Shown here: piece by piece, positions 45,574-55,025 of the stretch
How the letters are laid out: each line of letters begins with the position of its first letter
How positions within the stretch are numbered: position 1 is the first letter of the stretch
Assembly: GCA_913056365.1 (NCBI GenBank)
Contig: CAJXLT010000009.1
Location: 62,001 to 126,000 of the forward strand
Direction of reading: 5' to 3'
DNA length: 64,000 nucleotides
Source of the DNA: an uncultured Paenibacillaceae bacterium
Lineage (GTDB): Bacteria; Bacillota; Bacilli; Paenibacillales; K13
Made by a program: the position numbers and the translations under genes
Notes under the pieces: generated by a model
Databases searched by the model: none
Seen by the model: only the letters and a program-made list of their open reading frames with translations
What the model was told of the DNA's origin: nothing

Positions 45574-46443
45574 GTGTCAGATCTACCACCGCGTGGCAGC
45601 GGACAATATACTGTCCTTGACGACCTGCGGGCTGATTGTGAGCAGTGCTTCGGCTTATGCTGTGTAGCTTTGCCTTTTACCGCTTCCATCGATTTCGCCA
45701 TTAACAAGCATGCTGGTGAGCCGTGCTCTAATCTGCAGCATAATTTCCGCTGCGGTATCCACAGTCAACTTAGGCAGAAGGGCTTCCGCGGATGTACGGT
45801 ATACGATTGCTTCGGTGCAGGTCAGAAGGTGTCACAGGTCACATTCGAAGGTCAAGATTGGCGACAAGCACCCGATACGGCTTCCACCATGTACGAGACG
45901 CTGCCAATCATGCGCCAGCTTCATGAGCTTCTCTGGTACTTGCATGAAACGCTGACATACGAATCAGCGCAATCCCTGCATCACTCTATACGAGCCGTCC
46001 TTCATGAGACAGACCAGCTGACGCAGCTGCCTCCTGCACAACTCTTGCATGTGGATGTACCCGCTCAACGTGAGAAAGCGAACAAGCTGCTGCTGCAAAC
46101 AAGCGAGCTTGTTCGGTCTGATGCTGTCCGCGCACAGCACATTCCCGTGAACAATCACAAGCGTTACGAGCGCGGAGCTAATCTCATGGGTGCCAAGCTG
46201 AGAGGAGCGGACCTGAGAGCGGCCAACCTGCGCGGAGCCTTTCTGATCGCTGCCGATCTCCGCGGTGCGGATTTGCGAGCAGCGGATCTGATCGGTGCAG
46301 ACTTCCGCGATGCGGATATCCGGGACGCGGACTTGACCAGCAGCCTGTTCCTCACCCAAGCCCAGCTTCATGCAGCAAGAGGTAATCATCGTACGAAGCT
46401 GCCGGCTTCGCTAGACCAGCCGCAGCATTGGGATCACCAATGA
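45574..46443 (+). CDS. Cys-rich plus pentapeptide-repeat protein
   Basis: 289 residues. The N-terminal part has CEQCFGLCC (22-30) and [20 protein letters not shown], like YkgJ-type zinc/iron-chelating domains. After a helical middle, a C-terminal pentapeptide-repeat block ([20 protein letters not shown] and onward, about residues 205-265) forms a quadrilateral beta-helix. The start is a GTG at 45574 with AAGGAG about 9 bases upstream; the open frame to 45526 lacks a site. Pentapeptide proteins often mimic DNA or bind gyrase; a role here is unknown. Confidence 0.82.
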   Translation: MSDLPPRGSGQYTVLDDLRADCEQCFGLCCVALPFTASIDFAINKHAGEPCSNLQHNFRCGIHSQLRQKGFRGCTVYDCFGAGQKVSQVTFEGQDWRQAPDTASTMYETLPIMRQLHELLWYLHETLTYESAQSLHHSIRAVLHETDQLTQLPPAQLLHVDVPAQREKANKLLLQTSELVRSDAVRAQHIPVNNHKRYERGANLMGAKLRGADLRAANLRGAFLIAADLRGADLRAADLIGADFRDADIRDADLTSSLFLTQAQLHAARGNHRTKLPASLDQPQHWDHQ

Positions 46444-46458
46444 TCTGCACTGAATCGT

Positions 46459-46920
46459 TTAGAACGGCTTCACCGTCATCAAGTATAAGATATATAGCGG
46501 AATCAAGGTAGCCAAGCTGCCGAAGATCATCCACAATTTGCTGGCAGCTCGGTATGCCTCTGTCACCGCCCCCTGTTCCAGCGATTGCTTACTAGTTCGA
46601 ATCATCTTCACTTGAAGCGGAATTAAGATGGCCAGCCAGATCACACCCGTGATGGCAAACAATCCGTTCGAGACAGATACCCAGTTGATCTCATTCATTG
46701 GATACCCGTACCTGTGCGCCATCGCATTGCCGGTACTAATTAACAGCAGTAAGCCCGGAATCGTAAATATATAATCCGCCGCCAGCACCTTTCGAGCACC
46801 GATGTGGATCATCTCCAAGTTTCGGCTAGCATCCGCCACTACCTTCCAGAAAGCTGTTACAAGAATATTTCCGAAGAACAAAATCGCACCAAGCACATGC
46901 AAGAACAGCAACCATACCAT
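46459..46920 (-). CDS. DUF2269 family membrane protein
   Basis: 153-residue protein with four hydrophobic segments: FLHVLGAILFFGNILVTAFW, DYIFTIPGLLLLISTG, GLFAITGVIWLAILIPLQ and MIFGSLATLIPLYILYLM. It fits DUF2269. Upstream is ACCGACCGATGGTTTGT, like the site at the TetR gene (32.6 kb), so the same TetR protein may control it. Confidence 0.85.
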   Translation of the reverse strand: MVWLLFLHVLGAILFFGNILVTAFWKVVADASRNLEMIHIGARKVLAADYIFTIPGLLLLISTGNAMAHRYGYPMNEINWVSVSNGLFAITGVIWLAILIPLQVKMIRTSKQSLEQGAVTEAYRAASKLWMIFGSLATLIPLYILYLMTVKPF

Positions 46921-46961
46921 GTTGATCCCTTCCTTTAACTGTAATACTATCTTTATAACAT

Positions 46962-46978
46962 ACCGACCGATGGTTTGT
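46962..46978. promoter_or_regulatory. candidate TetR-family operator before DUF2269 gene
   Basis: ACCGACCGATGGTTTGT, 42-58 bases before the ATG. It matches the 32601-32617 site at 14 of 17 bases. Confidence 0.5.
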
Positions 46979-46985
46979 ATATAGG

Positions 46986-47015
46986 TAAAAACCTGACCAG
47001 CCTAGCAGGCTAGTC
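46986..47015 (-). terminator. terminator after yitT-like gene
   Basis: Minus strand GACTAGCCTGCTAGGCTGGTC stem followed by AGGTTTTTA. Confidence 0.65.
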
Positions 47016-47035
47016 TACATTCATATAACTCGTAA

Positions 47036-47902
47036 TCAATGAATCGCTTTTTTGTCAAAACCTCCGCCATATACATCTGCAACGTCTTCTATTGTCATAA
47101 ATGCTGCCGGGTCTATATCCTGCACGATCGACTTCAGCTTAGACAATTCCAGTCTCGTGACGACACAGAACAGCATCTGAGTTTCCTGACGGTTGTAGCC
47201 TCCCTGCGCTTGAATGAACGTACAAGTTCGTCCCAACCTTTGCATAATGGCCTGCGCAATTTCCTCATAATCCTGGGAGATAATTGTCACCGATCTGGAT
47301 TCATTCAAACCTTCCACGACGATATCAATTGCCTTGAACGCAATGAAATAGGCGAATACCGAATACATGGCGGAATTCCAATTGAACACGAATCCTGCTG
47401 CAATAAATATAAATACGTTGATGAACATCACAATTTGACCGACGGGAATACGCAGCTTATTGGCCAACAGTATCGCGATGATTTCCGTGCCGTCCAACGC
47501 GCCTCCGAACCGAATAGCCAACCCTACACCAACCCCTAGAATAAGTCCCCCGAACAAGACGGCAAGCAGCTGATCAGTCGTGAATGGTTGCGTATGGTGC
47601 AGGAGCGCCGTCGTAATGGACATAATCGTGATGCCATACAAGGTCAAGATGACGAAAGACTTGCCGAGCTGCTTGTACCCAAGCAATAAGAAGGGGAGAT
47701 TAAGCACAAATAAAAACACCCCTAACGGAACTTCGGAGAGGTGCGAAGAAATAATCGACACTCCGGCAATGCCCCCATCGATAACCGCATTCGGGACAAG
47801 GAACAATTCCAAGGCAATGCCCATCAGGACGGCACCAGTTGCTATGAAGAAGAGCTTGATGATCCATCTAAATTTCGATGTTTTCTTATGTTCACGGTTC
47901 AA
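47036..47902 (-). CDS. YitT family membrane protein (DUF2179)
   Basis: 288-residue membrane protein. Six or so hydrophobic segments (FFIATGAVLMGIALELFLVPNAVIDGGIAGVSII) are followed by a cytoplasmic DUF2179 domain (CTFIQAQGGYNRQETQMLFCVVTRLELSKLKSIVQDIDPAAFMTI). Function is unknown. The probable start is TTG 47902, with GGGAGG 7 bases upstream; the frame opens at 47929. Divergent from the NCS2 permease gene. Confidence 0.87.
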   Translation of the reverse strand: MNREHKKTSKFRWIIKLFFIATGAVLMGIALELFLVPNAVIDGGIAGVSIISSHLSEVPLGVFLFVLNLPFLLLGYKQLGKSFVILTLYGITIMSITTALLHHTQPFTTDQLLAVLFGGLILGVGVGLAIRFGGALDGTEIIAILLANKLRIPVGQIVMFINVFIFIAAGFVFNWNSAMYSVFAYFIAFKAIDIVVEGLNESRSVTIISQDYEEIAQAIMQRLGRTCTFIQAQGGYNRQETQMLFCVVTRLELSKLKSIVQDIDPAAFMTIEDVADVYGGGFDKKAIH

Positions 47903-48053
47903 TAGAGTTCCTCCCATTCGTTTGAACAATTATGAATATATCATGCAAATCATTACGAATCGTACTTGTCTTGTTGCTTTTCCTAACAGAACCTCTTACA
48001 CTCCTATTAGAGTGCGACCCACGCAAAATGATCAGAAAAAGAGGGATACATGC

Positions 48054-49322
48054 ATGCATTCTTCCAAATGGACAACGCCGTTCGCATCCATGCAATGGTT
48101 GTTCTTCCTATTCGCTAACACGGTCGTCGTGCCGCTTTCAGTCGGAGCTGCCTTCGAATTGCCAGCACAAGAGATCGCCGGGATCGTCCGAAGCTCCTTG
48201 CTGTTCACTGGAATCGCTTGCGTACTGCAGGGCTTGTTCGGTCATCGATTGCCGCTGATGGAAGGGCACTCTGGTGTGATGTGGGGGCTTGTTCTGACTA
48301 TGAGTCTGTCTTCCTCTGCCTTAGGCATGAGCCTACCCGCTATCGGCGGCGGCATCGCAACCGGTATGATGCTTGCCGGGGCAGCTATTGTACTGCTCGC
48401 GCTATGCAATGGACTGACGTTCATGCAGAAAGTGTTCTCGCCGATGGTGCTTGGTGTGTTTTTGCTACTACTTACGTTCCAATTGATCCTCATCTTCTTC
48501 GATGGCATGCTGCTCATCAAGGACGACGGTACACTGGACATTCCCGTAACTGCCTTCGCCTTCGCCACCATGCTCTTCGTCATAGCGCTGAAGGTGTTCG
48601 GCAATCAGACGATTGCCAGCTTCTCCATTCTGATCGGCATGGTCGTCGGTTGGGCCGGTTATGTATGGCTGTTCCCTGCTGACGCTGCGTTCCAGGCTCC
48701 TGCGTTGCTCGCCTTTCCGATCTTCCCGTTCGGAACGCCTAATCTCAATCTAGGTATCGTATTCGTCTCATTCCTAGCGACTTTTCTCAACTTGAGCAAT
48801 ACGGTAGCAGCAGTGCAGACAGCATCCAAGCTATTGAAGCAACAGGTTAGCCAGAAGCAATTCAACCGCTCTTATATGTTGACGGGCAGTTACTCAATCG
48901 GTGCCGCAGTGCTCGGACTTGTCTCATACGCACCCTTCGCCTCGTCAATCGGATTTCTTGAAAGCACCCGCATCTTCGACCGTAAGCCGTTCCTCATCGG
49001 AGGCGGATTGATGACGCTGCTCGGTATATTCCCAGCTCTCGGCGGATTGCTCGCTACACTGCCGATCACGGTAGGCAACGCCGTCTTGTTCGCCGCCTAC
49101 CTACAACTGTTCGGCACTGCTCTGCAATCTGTGAAAGGGTTCGAACTCGATTCGGTAACCATTCACCGCTTAGCCTTGCCTGTATTAATAGGCATTGGAC
49201 TCATGTTCACCGATCCTAACCTATTCAGCGGATTGCCTGTTCTTCTGCAGCCACTCGTAACGAACGGCTTCGTTGTAGGCGTACTCTTATCGATATTCCT
49301 TGAACTGAAGCGATGGGAGTAG
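48054..49322 (+). CDS. NCS2-family xanthine/uracil permease
   Basis: 422-residue nucleobase transporter with about 12-14 membrane segments. Core marks are LFFLFANTVVVPLSVGAAF, MEGHSGVMWGL, LALCNGLTFMQKVFSPMVLGVFLLLL and NLSNTVAAVQTA. Start ATG 48054 has GAGGG upstream; the longer frame (47580) is a chance extension over the divergent promoter. Substrate is not determined. Confidence 0.88.
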   Translation: MHSSKWTTPFASMQWLFFLFANTVVVPLSVGAAFELPAQEIAGIVRSSLLFTGIACVLQGLFGHRLPLMEGHSGVMWGLVLTMSLSSSALGMSLPAIGGGIATGMMLAGAAIVLLALCNGLTFMQKVFSPMVLGVFLLLLTFQLILIFFDGMLLIKDDGTLDIPVTAFAFATMLFVIALKVFGNQTIASFSILIGMVVGWAGYVWLFPADAAFQAPALLAFPIFPFGTPNLNLGIVFVSFLATFLNLSNTVAAVQTASKLLKQQVSQKQFNRSYMLTGSYSIGAAVLGLVSYAPFASSIGFLESTRIFDRKPFLIGGGLMTLLGIFPALGGLLATLPITVGNAVLFAAYLQLFGTALQSVKGFELDSVTIHRLALPVLIGIGLMFTDPNLFSGLPVLLQPLVTNGFVVGVLLSIFLELKRWE

Positions 49323-49331
49323 CTGCTGCGC

Positions 49332-50165
49332 CTACAGCTCGCGAATCCGGATATTGCGCCACCTGCATGCCGCTTCCGGCGCCCAGCGCGCTTCGCCCAT
49401 GCCCGGATCGTTGTCGTGAATTTCGAACGCAATATGACCTTTGCGACCGAGCAACTCGCATATCTCTCCAGCATTATAGTGCGGATGCTCCAATGTGGCC
49501 GTGTCTATTTCGGACACCTTCAAGCCATTGATATGAACCGTAATACGCGGCGATGCCCCTTCCACCCGGATGCGAAACTCATTCCAGTCGTCCCACTTCC
49601 AGACCGAGAGGAACTGCTCGCCTGTTGCCGTTTCTTGCAACAAAGCCGGCTTATCTGGCGTAAGCGGCTCGATACTAGTTGCTGGATCCTCCAGCTTCAA
49701 CCCTGTCGGTTGACCTTGGTCATCATAGACCGCATCCAACGTGTAGTTAATGCCATGGAAGCCGCCGATGCCATTCCCATAAATGCCGCCAATATTCCCC
49801 GATTGGCGATGATCGAGCAAAATTTGGAAACCTTGGGAGCCGAGTGCAGATGCCCTGACGAGTATACCGGTATCAGCCGGCCAATCTGGACGCGCTTCCA
49901 ATACTAACTCGAAATCCCCGTACACATCATCACTTAGCAAATAGCCGCCGTACCCGCAGCCGGGAGGATCCTGGCGACCTGCGATGGCGCCTTCCTCCAC
50001 CGTCCAAGCGCCAGATGTTTGTGTTGCCCGCTGATACGCTTCTGTTGTCTTGTCCGGTCCTTGCAGCCCTGGTGCGCGAGGAACCGGTAAGCGCGGCACA
50101 GCATGCCAGCCTGTCAATGTCTGTCCGTCGAAGATGGGAGTGAGTGTGCTCTTATTGTTATTCAT
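49332..50165 (-). CDS. DUF1080 / 3-keto-disaccharide hydrolase-like protein
   Basis: 277-residue single-domain protein of the 3-keto-disaccharide hydrolase (DUF1080) family: PIFDGQTLTGWHAVPRL, GAWTVEEGAIAGRQDPPGCGYGGYLLSD, YGDFELVLEARPD, GHIAFEIHDNDPGMGEARWA and WRNIRIREL. It has no signal peptide, so is cytoplasmic here. Probable substrate is a 3-keto-glycoside. It is convergent with the NCS2 gene. Confidence 0.87.
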   Translation of the reverse strand: MNNNKSTLTPIFDGQTLTGWHAVPRLPVPRAPGLQGPDKTTEAYQRATQTSGAWTVEEGAIAGRQDPPGCGYGGYLLSDDVYGDFELVLEARPDWPADTGILVRASALGSQGFQILLDHRQSGNIGGIYGNGIGGFHGINYTLDAVYDDQGQPTGLKLEDPATSIEPLTPDKPALLQETATGEQFLSVWKWDDWNEFRIRVEGASPRITVHINGLKVSEIDTATLEHPHYNAGEICELLGRKGHIAFEIHDNDPGMGEARWAPEAACRWRNIRIREL

Positions 50166-50312
50166 GCTGCCTCCTGATCACTAGCGTTAGTATACTCGTA
50201 TGATAACATAAACAGCTGGAATTACGATATTGCTTGAATACATAGATTTGCTATGCATAGATGAACAAGGTATACTACCCGTACATGAATGCATACAAAG
50301 GCGGTGCCAAGA

Positions 50313-50639
50313 TTGAAAATTAGCAAGAAATTGCTCAACGGAAGTACCGGCACATTAATATTGAACACATTAGCTCGACATGATGTATACGGGTATCAGT
50401 TAATCAAGGAACTCGAGCAGCAATCGGACGGGACGTTCCTGCTGAAGGAAGGTACCTTGTACCCTATTCTTCATAGCATGGAAACGGGGAAGTGGGTGGA
50501 ATCCTACTGGGAGGCAGCGGATGGGCGCAAGCGCAAGTATTATCGCATTACAGACTGCGGAAGAAAGCAGCTGGAGGAGAAGAAGCGAGAATGGCGCCTC
50601 TTTCGCAGCGCCGTGGACCGTCTGCTGGGGGAGGAATAA
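50313..50639 (+). CDS. PadR family transcriptional regulator
   Basis: 108-residue PadR-type regulator: GSTGTLILNTLARHDVYGYQLIKELEQQSDGTFLLKEGTLYPILHSMETGKWVESYWEAADGRKRKYYRITDCGR. A TTG at 50313 is the likely start, with AAAGGCGGTG just upstream; the frame opens at 50289. Its usual HAAS or transporter partner is absent and remnants follow. Confidence 0.88.
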   Translation: MKISKKLLNGSTGTLILNTLARHDVYGYQLIKELEQQSDGTFLLKEGTLYPILHSMETGKWVESYWEAADGRKRKYYRITDCGRKQLEEKKREWRLFRSAVDRLLGEE

Positions 50640-50719
50640 GAGCAGCCAACTTTGTTCGTCAGCTGCTCTTCATGGACAAGCATGAGGAACGTCACTTCTT
50701 CTCCATCACGGCGAAGTAA

Positions 50720-50959
50720 TTGTCTTCATTATCTGCGAAGTTGAACAAGCAAGAGTTGGGCCTGGTCCCGCCGGAATTGGATCCTAGCCTCATTACGTTA
50801 ATGTTATCCAGCCTCACGATCTACCCTCTGCTCTATGGGAACGTGACCCAGATGATTACTGGAATGAAGCCGGATGATCCGAATTTCCAGGACCAATGGG
50901 GGCACTTCCTGCGTCTCATTAGCGAGCGCATTTTCCGTATGGATAGTACAGCTGAATAA
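50720..50959 (+). pseudogene. truncated TetR-family regulator remnant
   Basis: 79-residue frame resembling only the C-terminal ligand-binding part of a TetR protein (LDPSLITLMLSSLTIYPLLYGNVTQMITGMKPDDPNFQDQWGHFLRLISERIF). The DNA-binding part is missing and the 80 bases upstream cannot hold it. It opens at a TTG, so it is probably a decayed fragment. The stretch 50960-51088 has no gene. Confidence 0.5.
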
Positions 50960-51088
50960 GCAAATTAACAAATTGGAGGATGCTCCGCACACCGATTCAC
51001 CCGGACCATATTACCAAGGAAACTCAAGCCTAATTGATCGAATTGAGATAATGAAACATAATCTGATCTCCAGTGGAGGTGAATTGCG

Positions 51089-52042
51089 TTGAAATTGGAA
51101 AGACTTCTGTCCATCGTCATTCTGCTGCTGAACCGACGATTGATGCAGGCTAAGGAACTTGCGGAGCGGTTTGAGGTTTCCGTACGGACAATTTATAGGG
51201 ATATCGAAACTATCAATGGGGCTGGCATCCCGATCGTCACCTATCAAGGAAGCAATGGTGGCATTGGACTGGCAGAAGGTTACCGCTTGAATAACAACAT
51301 GCTGACGAACGACGAGCTTGCTGCGATTGTTACCGCGCTTCGAAGCATTTCCGCCTCTTACGGCAACGAGAAGCATCAACAACTTATGGAGAAAATCCAT
51401 AGCGTTGTCCGGCCCGCTGACTCCGAAGCATTCCAGCACAAATCAAGTCGAGTATTGATCGATTACTCACCTTGGGACGGTAACGAATATCTTCGCCCCA
51501 AGCTGCAACAGTTAGAAAAAGCGGTTGATCACTGCCTCATAGTGAAATTCGTCTATTGCAATGCCGATGGTGAAATGTCACATAGGATCGTAGAGCCGCA
51601 CAGGCTCATCCTGAAAGGCAAGCAATGGTACTTGCAAGCCTACTGCTTAGAGAAAGAACAATTTCGTCTTTTCAAGCTAAAACGAATGAAAGATTTAGAA
51701 ATCATTCAGGGGAAGACGTTTATTCGTCACGAACTACCGACACAAACACGAATTCCCGACCGGAATCTGCCTGAATCGTCTCGGGTGACAAAATTCGTTT
51801 TACGCTTCCAAGTTGAAGCTCGTCATTTGGCGGAGGAATGCTTTGGTATTGAGGCGCTTTGTCCAATGGATGACGGCAGTTGGTTAGTGAGGAAGGAATA
51901 TCCGGAAAATGAATGGTTGTATCGCTTTATTCTCGGCTTGGGTCACCATGTGGAAGTACTCGAGCCTCCACATTTGCGGGAGATCATCGCTGATCTCGCT
52001 GATCAAGTTGCGAAAAAATATAAAAAAGATCAACCAACCTGA
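51089..52042 (+). CDS. WYL-domain helix-turn-helix regulator
   Basis: 317-residue YafY-like regulator: N-terminal winged helix MQAKELAERFEVSVRTIYRDIETINGAGIPIVTYQG, a WYL domain (HRLILKGKQWYLQAYCLEKEQFRLFKLKRM), and a C-terminal WCX-type part. These bind small ligands or nucleotides. Start TTG 51089 has GGAGGTG about 8 bases upstream. A strong terminator follows. It may control the neighbouring GyrI-like gene. Confidence 0.9.
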   Translation: MKLERLLSIVILLLNRRLMQAKELAERFEVSVRTIYRDIETINGAGIPIVTYQGSNGGIGLAEGYRLNNNMLTNDELAAIVTALRSISASYGNEKHQQLMEKIHSVVRPADSEAFQHKSSRVLIDYSPWDGNEYLRPKLQQLEKAVDHCLIVKFVYCNADGEMSHRIVEPHRLILKGKQWYLQAYCLEKEQFRLFKLKRMKDLEIIQGKTFIRHELPTQTRIPDRNLPESSRVTKFVLRFQVEARHLAEECFGIEALCPMDDGSWLVRKEYPENEWLYRFILGLGHHVEVLEPPHLREIIADLADQVAKKYKKDQPT

Positions 52043-52068
52043 CAGATAGTTGTCAGGTTGGTTGTTTT
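52031..52068 (+). terminator. terminator after WYL regulator gene
   Basis: CAACCAACCTGACA pairs with TGTCAGGTTGGTTG, followed by TTTT. Confidence 0.85.
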
Positions 52069-52102
52069 ATACTAAAGTCATTCTAAATTATAGGAGTGAT
52101 TC

Positions 52103-52636
52103 ATGATGAGACAAGACGAGCACACAAGAAAAGAACAGAACGAACGAAATGAGCCCACTCGTGTCGTAGAACTTCCCACTTTCACGTTGGCTGGCATCAG
52201 TGCAGTCACGACAAATGCTGACGAATTAAACGGTAATGGGAAAATTGGTAAACTTTTTGAGCAATTCCATTCAAACAACATTGTGAGTCAATTGAAGCAA
52301 TATCAGCAACAACCCGGCCATTTTAGCTGTTATTACAACTATGAAGACAATGATGCCGGACAGTATGAAATCATGGTCGGATTGCACGTTAAGGAAACGC
52401 CACAAGATCAATTTCCAGAATATATAAACACCTTTACTATACCCTCTGCAAAATACGCGGTTTTCGTTACAGAGCAGGGACCGATTATTGAGGTGGTACA
52501 ACGAGCATGGTCGTATATTTGGGAATGGTCGAAGCAATCCGGCTATGAGAGGGCATTTTCGGGAGATTTTGAATATTATGATCAGCATATCAACCCGAAC
52601 GATGGACAAGCTGAAATTTATATCGCCATACGCTAG
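52103..52636 (+). CDS. GyrI-like small-molecule-binding protein
   Basis: 177-residue GyrI-like/AraC effector-binding-domain protein: RVVELPTFTLAGISAVTTNADE, GHFSCYYNYEDNDAGQYEIMVGLHV, SAKYAVFVTEQGPIIEVVQRAWSYIWEW and the closing AEIYIAIR. It lacks any DNA-binding domain. The first 20 residues are charged and probably disordered. AGGAG precedes the ATG. It follows the WYL gene by about 60 bases but after a terminator. Confidence 0.85.
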   Translation: MMRQDEHTRKEQNERNEPTRVVELPTFTLAGISAVTTNADELNGNGKIGKLFEQFHSNNIVSQLKQYQQQPGHFSCYYNYEDNDAGQYEIMVGLHVKETPQDQFPEYINTFTIPSAKYAVFVTEQGPIIEVVQRAWSYIWEWSKQSGYERAFSGDFEYYDQHINPNDGQAEIYIAIR

Positions 52637-52712
52637 CAATCTGCAATTTGCCGGTCATTTAGTGCAAGTTTTTTTGTCGCGATGACTAAAGATAAAGTAA
52701 GGAATGATATGT

Positions 52713-53132
52713 ATGTGTGAGATTGAAAATACTAAGGTAGCCGCTGTATTTGAACAATATCCGATAAATATTCGTAAGAAGCTGTTTTGTCTCCGTCAAC
52801 TTATTTTGGCTATTGCGTCAGAGACAGATGGAGTTGATTCCGTGGAAGAGACATTAAAATGGGGTGAACCCAGTTATGTCACGAAAACAGGGAGCACCAT
52901 TAGAATGGGTTGGAAAAAGTCGAATCCAAGTCAGTATGCCTTGTATTTTAACTGTAACACGAAACTGGTTGAGACTTTCAGGGAGATCTACAGTGATACA
53001 TTCATTTTTGAAGGAAATCGAGCGATTGTGTTCAATGAAGACGATGACATATTCGTAGATGAATTAAGGCAATGCATTTCATCATCGCTCACTTACCATA
53101 CCCGTAAGCATCTCCCTATGTTAGGGTTATAA
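52713..53132 (+). CDS. DUF1801 domain-containing protein
   Basis: About 139-residue YdhG/DUF1801-like protein: EETLKWGEPSYVTKTGSTIRMGWKKSNPSQYALYFNCNTKLVETFREIY and VFNEDDDIFVDELRQCISSSLTYH. Function is unknown. ATG 52713 is best spaced from TAAGGA, but the frame opens at 52704. Confidence 0.85.
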   Translation: MCEIENTKVAAVFEQYPINIRKKLFCLRQLILAIASETDGVDSVEETLKWGEPSYVTKTGSTIRMGWKKSNPSQYALYFNCNTKLVETFREIYSDTFIFEGNRAIVFNEDDDIFVDELRQCISSSLTYHTRKHLPMLGL

Positions 53133-53199
53133 TTTCTGACCATACCATGACGAATATAAAATAGAACGATCTCCTAGTATGTCTCTATGCGAAAAATAC

Positions 53200-53224
53200 A
53201 AGCTGGACGACATTCGTCCAGCTT
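53200..53224. terminator. bidirectional terminator
   Basis: AAGCTGGACGA and TCGTCCAGCTT form a perfect stem around CAT, between the DUF1801 gene and the convergent FusB-like gene. Confidence 0.8.
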
Positions 53225-53248
53225 TAACGTATTGCATATGAGCCCGTC

Positions 53249-53914
53249 TTATCTTCGAGGTGTTCCGGCCACTTCGCGAAAGAACCATTCGAGCTTGTCG
53301 GTATCTGTCAAATTGTGATTACAAGCCATGCTATCTACACACATGTAGTTCCCGATTGCCTTATAATAATCGGGCGAAGCATGTTTAGGAGGCTTGCGGC
53401 GCTGAATTGCCGAGAATAGCGCAACATGCTCTTGTCTATAGCATAGGAAGCACGTCCCCTTGTTACTCGGTGTATACCTTCCGGCTATGCCAACCAACTG
53501 TCCATCCAGCGGATAGACGAGGAACAGACGGTTCGCAGCGGTATCGTCCCACCCTAAGTAAGTCACGGCACGAAGATCCAACTTTGATAAGTCAGGCACT
53601 TGCAACTTCTTAACCTTGGGAAACAACTGCTGCAGCTGCTTCCTCGCAAGAGACGGAAACGCCTCGCGATAGGGCTCCAGTGACTGTACATAGTGTTGGC
53701 ACTGTTCAGCGTGCTGCAGCTCTGCGATCGGCTCCAATATGTTTCTCTGCTCAGGATTAGCATCCTCGAATGCTTCCATTACTTTCATGTAAACATCTGT
53801 CCTGACCGATTCTACGATATGCTGATCCACAGCCGTTCGAATCGTGCTTTGAAGCCAATTGACTTGCTTGCGAATCAAATTATATTGATGGTTTCTAATG
53901 AAAGGCATGATCAT
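53249..53914 (-). CDS. FusB/FusC-type EF-G-binding protein
   Basis: 221-residue FusB-family protein. Helical N-terminal domain (FIRNHQYNLIRKQVNWLQSTI) and C-terminal zinc-binding domain with Cys155, Cys158, Cys192 and Cys198 (CFLCYR and CVDSMACNHNL). These bind EF-G and rescue it from fusidic acid. Start ATG 53914 has AAGGAG 9 bases upstream; the longer frame to 53962 lacks a site. Whether it gives resistance here is unknown. Confidence 0.9.
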   Translation of the reverse strand: MIMPFIRNHQYNLIRKQVNWLQSTIRTAVDQHIVESVRTDVYMKVMEAFEDANPEQRNILEPIAELQHAEQCQHYVQSLEPYREAFPSLARKQLQQLFPKVKKLQVPDLSKLDLRAVTYLGWDDTAANRLFLVYPLDGQLVGIAGRYTPSNKGTCFLCYRQEHVALFSAIQRRKPPKHASPDYYKAIGNYMCVDSMACNHNLTDTDKLEWFFREVAGTPRR

Positions 53915-54158
53915 GGGTTTCAGCTCCTTGTTTGTTGGGAAATCCAAGACAATAAGCAGCAAAGCCCACTATTAGAAAACCACACTATGCTATCATATTA
54001 GGCGACAAGTCTGATAGCCGCCCATGCAAAGTATCGCCCCTAATCTTAGGCTTTGCATGAGCTGCTCCTTATCCTGGCAAACTGCTTTGCCATCCTTATC
54101 CCCCCCTTTATGGAATCACATTATACTGAATAAAACGACAGGGAGCAATCCAATGCAA

Positions 54159-54890
54159 TTAGTGGAAAACAGGAGGCGCTACAGGCTGGCTATTCTTGTT
54201 CGTTATGTGGAGTTCAAGCTTGTCGTTGACCGTGGCGAAGAAAACATCCGATAACTGAAGCTGCATGCTGTGCAGCTGCTGGGCAAGCCAATCCTCAGAC
54301 ATATTGAGCTTATTCAAAGTTTTCTTCTGCATACGTCCTTCCAGGATGACTGGATAAGCGATGCCCGATGTTGGCGCAATGACGCCCATATCACTCCTGG
54401 TGACTGGGGATTTTTCCGCCTTTTTGTATGCAGTCAGCTTGCCATTCGCCTCCAGCACAGCTATATCCACTTCGGCTATGTCGAATATGCCGTCTTCCCG
54501 AAGCATCTGCAAAATGTTATCGATCGGATAACGCACCTTCTTAATACCGTTGATCATGAACATCCCATCCTTAATAACTACAATCGGCTCGAACGACACG
54601 AGCTTGCCGAACCGTCTGAACTTTACTAGTGCGATGGCGTACAGCTTCTGCATCAGCGCGATGACAATGATCGCAATTGCCGTATGAAGATGCTCGATCT
54701 TCGGATCTGCAATGTCCGCTCCCACAACAGAACCTAGTGACAATATAATTAGGAAATCATAAATCGGGAGCTCACCTATAGATCTCCTTCCCATGAAGAG
54801 CGTCATAAACAGCAGAAGAGGATAAATCGTAAAAATCCGACCGACGACAAGAAGTCCATCCTTCCCTGTTTCCATCCAATTGATATCCAT
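54159..54890 (-). CDS. DUF421 (YetF-like) membrane protein
   Basis: 243-residue YetF-type protein: three N-terminal membrane segments (FTIYPLLLFMTLFMGRRSIGELPIYDFLIILSLGSVVGADIADPKIEH), then the DUF421 cytoplasmic domain (VVIKDGMFMINGIKKVRYPIDNILQMLREDGIFDIAEVDIAVLEANGKLTAYKK). The N-terminal start ATG 54890 has GGAGGT upstream; the frame opens at 54905. Function is unclear. Confidence 0.88.
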   Translation of the reverse strand: MDINWMETGKDGLLVVGRIFTIYPLLLFMTLFMGRRSIGELPIYDFLIILSLGSVVGADIADPKIEHLHTAIAIIVIALMQKLYAIALVKFRRFGKLVSFEPIVVIKDGMFMINGIKKVRYPIDNILQMLREDGIFDIAEVDIAVLEANGKLTAYKKAEKSPVTRSDMGVIAPTSGIAYPVILEGRMQKKTLNKLNMSEDWLAQQLHSMQLQLSDVFFATVNDKLELHITNKNSQPVAPPVFH

Positions 54891-55025
54891 CTGAGAAACC
54901 TCCAATGCCCGGTGACTGTCTAGTTGTAATGTGCACCGATTGGAAGGCTCCCATTCATTAACAGTCCGATCAACAACGACGCTTGCACAGATTCAGACTC
55001 ACTCAGCACATGACCACTGTATACA

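Noticed and set aside
47580-48053. N-terminal extension of the NCS2 permease frame
   Set aside because: It covers the divergent yitT-like gene; the permease core starts at 48054 with a ribosome site.
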